From assembly GCA_945881965.1 (NCBI GenBank), contig CAMCVS010000012.1, positions 28,367-92,366 of the forward strand: a stretch of 64,000 nt of DNA, written 5' to 3'. The stretch's first letter is position 1. The number at the start of each line of letters is the position of its first letter. The translations under genes were made by a program, and so were the position numbers. The notes under the pieces were generated by a model. It did no database searches. It was not told the origin of the DNA and worked only from the letters and a program-made list of their open reading frames with translations. Origin of the DNA: Paracoccus haematequi (GTDB lineage Bacteria; Pseudomonadota; Alphaproteobacteria; Rhodobacterales; Rhodobacteraceae). This document shows positions 60,904 to 64,000 of the stretch, one piece after another.

Positions 60904-61766
60904 GCTAATTCCGCCCGCGCATAGCCCTGAATGAACAACAGCGCGGTCAGGTCGCCATGGTTGACGCGGATATCGCATTGCGCCTGCACGGACGGTTTCG
61001 CGTGCAGCGCCACGCCCGTGCCCGCCGCGCCCAACATGCCCAGATCATTCGCGCCATCGCCCACCGCAATGACATCGGCGGGCGTCAGGTGCAGCCGGTG
61101 CGTGATCCGCGCCAAGGCATCGACCTTGGCCTGCCGCCCCAGAATGGGCCGCGCCACCTCGCCGGTCAACAGGCCGCCCGCCATCAGCAGGGTGTTGGCG
61201 TGGTGTTCGTCGAACCCCAGCCGCGCAGCAACAGCCCCGGTAAAGGCGGTAAACCCGCCCGACACCAGTGCCGCATGGGCGCCATTCGCCCGCATTGTCG
61301 CCAGCAATTCCGGCCCCCCCGGCATCAGCGTAATCCGTTCCGCCAACACGCGGTCGATGACCGACACCGGCAGACCGCGCAATAAAGCGACGCGCTCGAT
61401 CAGCGCCGCCTCGAAATCCAACTCGCCGTTCATCGCCCGCGCGGTGATGGCGGCGACATGCGCACCGACCCCCGCCATGTCGGCCAGTTCGTCGATACAT
61501 TCCTGCCTGATCATCGTGCTGTCCATGTCGGCCAGCAGCATCGCCTTTTTCCGCCCGCCCGCGCGCTGGAAAATCAGGTCCACGCCGTCGCGCTGCAAAT
61601 CTTCCCACAGGGTCCAGCGATCATCGGGCAGGGCGTCCAGCCGGAACTCTGCCGCCTCGGCGTCAGACAGCCAGACCACCAGCCCATCCCCCAGATCGCG
61701 CGCCAGCGTCGTGACGTGATGGGCGTCCAGCCCGCCGGGACGGGCAATCAGCGTGGCGGTGAACAT
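60900..61766 (-). CDS. serB: Phosphoserine phosphatase
   Basis: 288 residues, HAD family, last step of serine synthesis. Motif I is in 'LLADMDSTMIRQECIDELAD', motif II S-G-G-F-T-A-F, and motif IV 'DVIAVGDGANDLGMLGAAGT'. The N-terminal ~80 residues resemble a degenerate ACT-like domain. Its stop overlaps pbpC by four bases (convergent). serC lies 1.1 kb away on the opposite strand, so serine genes cluster here without forming one operon. Confidence 0.96.
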   Translation of the reverse strand: MFTATLIARPGGLDAHHVTTLARDLGDGLVVWLSDAEAAEFRLDALPDDRWTLWEDLQRDGVDLIFQRAGGRKKAMLLADMDSTMIRQECIDELADMAGVGAHVAAITARAMNGELDFEAALIERVALLRGLPVSVIDRVLAERITLMPGGPELLATMRANGAHAALVSGGFTAFTGAVAARLGFDEHHANTLLMAGGLLTGEVARPILGRQAKVDALARITHRLHLTPADVIAVGDGANDLGMLGAAGTGVALHAKPSVQAQCDIRVNHGDLTALLFIQGYARAELA

Positions 61767-61830
61767 GGCGCAGCCTCCGTTTTCGCCCCGATGCCACAGC
61801 GCGGGCGGAAAAGCCAGTCAGCCCAAAAAC

Positions 61831-62619
61831 TCAGCGGCGCCGGAACGGTTGCGCGATCAGACGGTCCAGCCATTGATCACGCAACCCGCCGTAAATCCCG
61901 ATACCGAACCGGATCGGCCCCGCCGCCTGCACGCGATGAGTGCCAAGGGCATGGTCCCAGATCGACAGGGCAAAGCCATAGTTGCTGTCGGTTTCATCGC
62001 GCCGGTCCGAATGGTGGATGCGGTGCATTTCCGGCGTCACGATCACCCGGCGCAGCGCGCGTTCCAGCCGTGCGGGCAGCGCGACATTCGAATGGGTGAA
62101 CAGCGCGGTGGCGTTCAGGATCACCTCGAACACCAGCACCGCGACCGGCGGCAGACCCAGCGCCACCACCAGCGCGATCTTGATCGCCATCGACAACAGA
62201 ATCTCCAGCGGATGAAACCGCAGCGCCGTTGTCACATCCATCGCCGGGTCGGCGTGATGCATCCGGTGCAACCGGCACAGCGCGGGCACCTTGTGGAACA
62301 CCACATGCTGGCCCCAGATCGCGAAATCCAGCAGCAGGATGCCCAGCGGAACGGCCAGCCACGCGGGGGCTGCAAGGATGTTCAACAGCCCCACGCCCTG
62401 TGCCGCCGCCCAGACCGCCGCCCCCGTGGCCAGCACCGGAAACACCAGCCGCAGGATCGCGGTATCCACCGCCACCAGCGCCAGATTATTGGCCCAGCGG
62501 ATCAGCCGCGGCACCTCGGCCCGCCTGTGCGGCGCGGCCAGTTCCCAGATCGCCATCAGGGTCAGCACGCCCAGAAAGGCCGCCAGCCGGATCGTGCTTT
62601 CATGGGGCAGTTCGGTCAT
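61831..62619 (-). CDS. Sterol desaturase / fatty-acid hydroxylase-family membrane protein
   Basis: 262 residues with four or so hydrophobic helices. The eight-histidine di-iron clusters are visible in 'WGQHVVFHKVPALCRLHRMH' followed by H, and in 'FTHSNVALP' and 'VTPEMHRIHHSDRRDETDSN'. Members hydroxylate or desaturate lipids, sterols or carotenoids in the membrane with O2. The bacterial substrate is not evident. No operon partner; it is divergent from the serC leader region. Confidence 0.9.
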   Translation of the reverse strand: MTELPHESTIRLAAFLGVLTLMAIWELAAPHRRAEVPRLIRWANNLALVAVDTAILRLVFPVLATGAAVWAAAQGVGLLNILAAPAWLAVPLGILLLDFAIWGQHVVFHKVPALCRLHRMHHADPAMDVTTALRFHPLEILLSMAIKIALVVALGLPPVAVLVFEVILNATALFTHSNVALPARLERALRRVIVTPEMHRIHHSDRRDETDSNYGFALSIWDHALGTHRVQAAGPIRFGIGIYGGLRDQWLDRLIAQPFRRR

Positions 62620-62772
62620 GCGCGCCTCTTGTATTCAATTTCGCAGATGTATTCCGTGACCCTGCACACGGCAAGTAACGATGCGGTCACAAAGTTTCCG
62701 ATCCGCTGCCCCATGCGTCGCTTTTGCGCGCTGATCCGTCGTCTGCCTGCCATTTTCGCGCTTGCGATGTGA

Positions 62773-62843
62773 TCACGCGCCATTTAGCGGTGGTCGTGGG
62801 ACACCCCTTCCCAACAAGGGGCGCTGATCTGGAAGGATAGCAT
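62773..62843 (+). promoter_or_regulatory. serC leader RNA motif candidate
   Basis: Just upstream of serC is a compact structured leader: G-C-G-C-C-A-T-T-T-A-G-C-G-G then GGTGGTCGTGGGACACC, then the hairpin CCCCTT (62804-62809) / AAGGGG (62816-62821) and G-C-G-C-T. The ribosome site A-A-G-G-A follows at about 62832. I recall a conserved serC RNA motif ahead of serC in alphaproteobacteria, and position and hairpins fit. The ligand, if any, is unknown. Confidence 0.55.
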
Positions 62844-63986
62844 ATGACGACCACGACCCCCGCAACGCGGCCCGCGAACCCGCGTTTTTCCTCTGGCCCC
62901 TGCGCCAAGATCCCCGGTTTTTCCCTGGACATGCTGGCTGACGCGCCCCTGGGCCGCTCGCACCGCGCCAACGTCGGCAAGGCGAAACTGAAAGCCGCGA
63001 TTGACGGCACCCGCGATATTCTGGGTATCCCTGCGGATTATCGCATCGGCATCGTGCCCGCCTCTGACACCGGCGCCGTTGAAATGGCGATGTGGACGAT
63101 GCTGGGCGCGCGCAAGACCACGATGGTCGCCTGGGAAAGCTTTGGCGAAACCTGGGTCACCGATGCCGTCAAGCAGTTGAAACTCGACGCCATCGTGCGC
63201 ACCGCGCCCTACGGGCAGATCGTCGATCTGGCCTCCGTCGATTTCGACACCGATGTGGTGTTTACGTGGAATGGCACCACGTCGGGTGTGCGCGTGCCCA
63301 ATGGCGACGCGATCCCGGCGGACCGCGCGGGCCTGACGATTTGCGACGCGACCAGCGCGGCCTTTGCGATGGACCTGCCCTGGGACAAGCTGGATGTGGT
63401 CACATTCAGCTGGCAAAAGGTGCTGGGTGGCGAGGCCGCGCATGGCATGATCGTGCTGTCGCCCCGCGCGGTGGAACGGCTGGAAAGCTATACGCCCGCA
63501 TGGCCGCTGCCCAAGATTTTCCGCCTGACATCGAAGGGCAAGATTACTGAGGGCATTTTCGTGGGCGAGACGATCAACACGCCCTCGATGCTGGCGGTCG
63601 AGGATTATCTGGTGGCGCTGGACTGGGCGCGCGCGCAGGGCGGCCTCACGGGCCTGATCGCGCGGGCGGATGCCAATGCGAAGGTGATCCATGATTTCTG
63701 TGCCACGCATGACTGGCTGACCAATCTGGCCGAAGATCCGGCGACTTGGTCGAATACGTCCGTTTGCCTGAAATTCACCGACGCGCGGATCACCGATGGC
63801 GCGGGTTTTGCCAAGGCGGTGGCCAAGCAGCTGGAAACCCAAGGCGTCGGCCTTGATATCGGCGCGTACCGCGACGCGCCCCCCGGCCTGCGCATCTGGT
63901 GCGGATCGACGGTGGAAACGGCGGATATCGCCGCGCTGATGCCGTGGATCGACTGGGCGTTCCAGTCTGAAATCGCCGCGCTTTGA
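62844..63986 (+). CDS. serC: Phosphoserine aminotransferase
   Basis: 380 residues from ATG 62844, of the length found in the alphaproteobacterial SerC type. It makes 3-phosphoserine from 3-phosphohydroxypyruvate and glutamate. '[20 protein letters not shown]' is the family start, and the PLP lysine is in '[20 protein letters not shown]'. '[20 protein letters not shown]' ends the protein. The gene stops 14 bases before the window end; serA probably follows, as is usual. Confidence 0.96.
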   Translation: MTTTTPATRPANPRFSSGPCAKIPGFSLDMLADAPLGRSHRANVGKAKLKAAIDGTRDILGIPADYRIGIVPASDTGAVEMAMWTMLGARKTTMVAWESFGETWVTDAVKQLKLDAIVRTAPYGQIVDLASVDFDTDVVFTWNGTTSGVRVPNGDAIPADRAGLTICDATSAAFAMDLPWDKLDVVTFSWQKVLGGEAAHGMIVLSPRAVERLESYTPAWPLPKIFRLTSKGKITEGIFVGETINTPSMLAVEDYLVALDWARAQGGLTGLIARADANAKVIHDFCATHDWLTNLAEDPATWSNTSVCLKFTDARITDGAGFAKAVAKQLETQGVGLDIGAYRDAPPGLRIWCGSTVETADIAALMPWIDWAFQSEIAAL

Positions 63987-63990
63987 CCCC

Positions 63991-64000
63991 GTAGGTCGGC
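63991..64000. repeat. Possible start of a third REP-like palindrome
   Basis: The last ten bases, GTAGGTCGGC, match the beginning of the palindrome at 46665 with one base different, and lie directly after the serC stop. The rest is outside the window, so this is only suggestive. Confidence 0.35.

Overview
The window looks like a high-GC alphaproteobacterial chromosome segment, most likely Rhodobacterales (Roseobacter/Paracoccaceae type). The evidence is the gene content: a paaABCDE block, leuB and leuC/leuD near a conserved membrane-protein/endonuclease pair, rsfS-rlmH-gpmI-envC-ctpA-rppH, dnaE2, pmbA, serB next to a serC that carries a leader of the alphaproteobacterial serC type, and a minus-strand SRP RNA beside tRNA-Pro(CGG). 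Species cannot be named from the sequence alone.

Layout. 1-3225: right end of a phage-like tail module (beta-helix tailspike-like protein open at the left edge, then a tail-tip-J-like C-terminal protein) closed by a hairpin with a T-run. 3226-17684: a giant repetitive, apparently cysteine-free surface/secreted protein whose front is missing, followed by five tightly packed genes: DUF3467-like protein, GAF-HlyD adaptor, PqqD-M50-HlyD membrane protease, short SecA-like ATPase, and a second periplasmic adaptor. I read this as an uncommon export system and its substrate. 17713-19558: DHDPS-family enzyme and 2-hydroxyacid dehydrogenase. 19643-19904: SRP RNA and tRNA-Pro. 19954-28795: EamA transporter, leuB, NAD-binding epimerase-like protein, EEP-family hydrolase, membrane protein, then leuD and leuC with a foreign two-gene cassette inserted between them. 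29082-34607: rsfS, rlmH, gpmI, envC-like gene, ctpA, rppH (all +). 34625-42456: a dnaE2 lacking its usual C-terminal domain, pmbA, inositol-monophosphatase-family gene, quinone oxidoreductase, acyl-CoA ligase. 42487-43491: AT-rich orphan gene. 43694-46660: soluble lytic transglycosylase and dapA. 46702-50216: paaEDCBA (minus) under a nested palindromic operator. 50327-53307: epimerase-like gene and hybrid histidine kinase. 53462-60903: alpha-2-macroglobulin/PBP1C pair. 60900-63986: serB, sterol-desaturase-family gene, serC.

How the parts work together. Most of the window is core metabolism and envelope maintenance: leucine, serine and lysine biosynthesis, phenylacetate ring epoxidation, peptidoglycan turnover and periplasmic defence. 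The accessory material sits in three places: the phage-like end with the export cluster, the cassette inside leuC/leuD, and the AT-rich orphan at 42.5-43.5 kb. The best candidates for an under-described system are the SecA-like/M50/HlyD cluster, whose giant partner appears beheaded at the phage junction, and the two-gene DUF4365-like cassette built into the leucine operon with overlapping start and stop codons.
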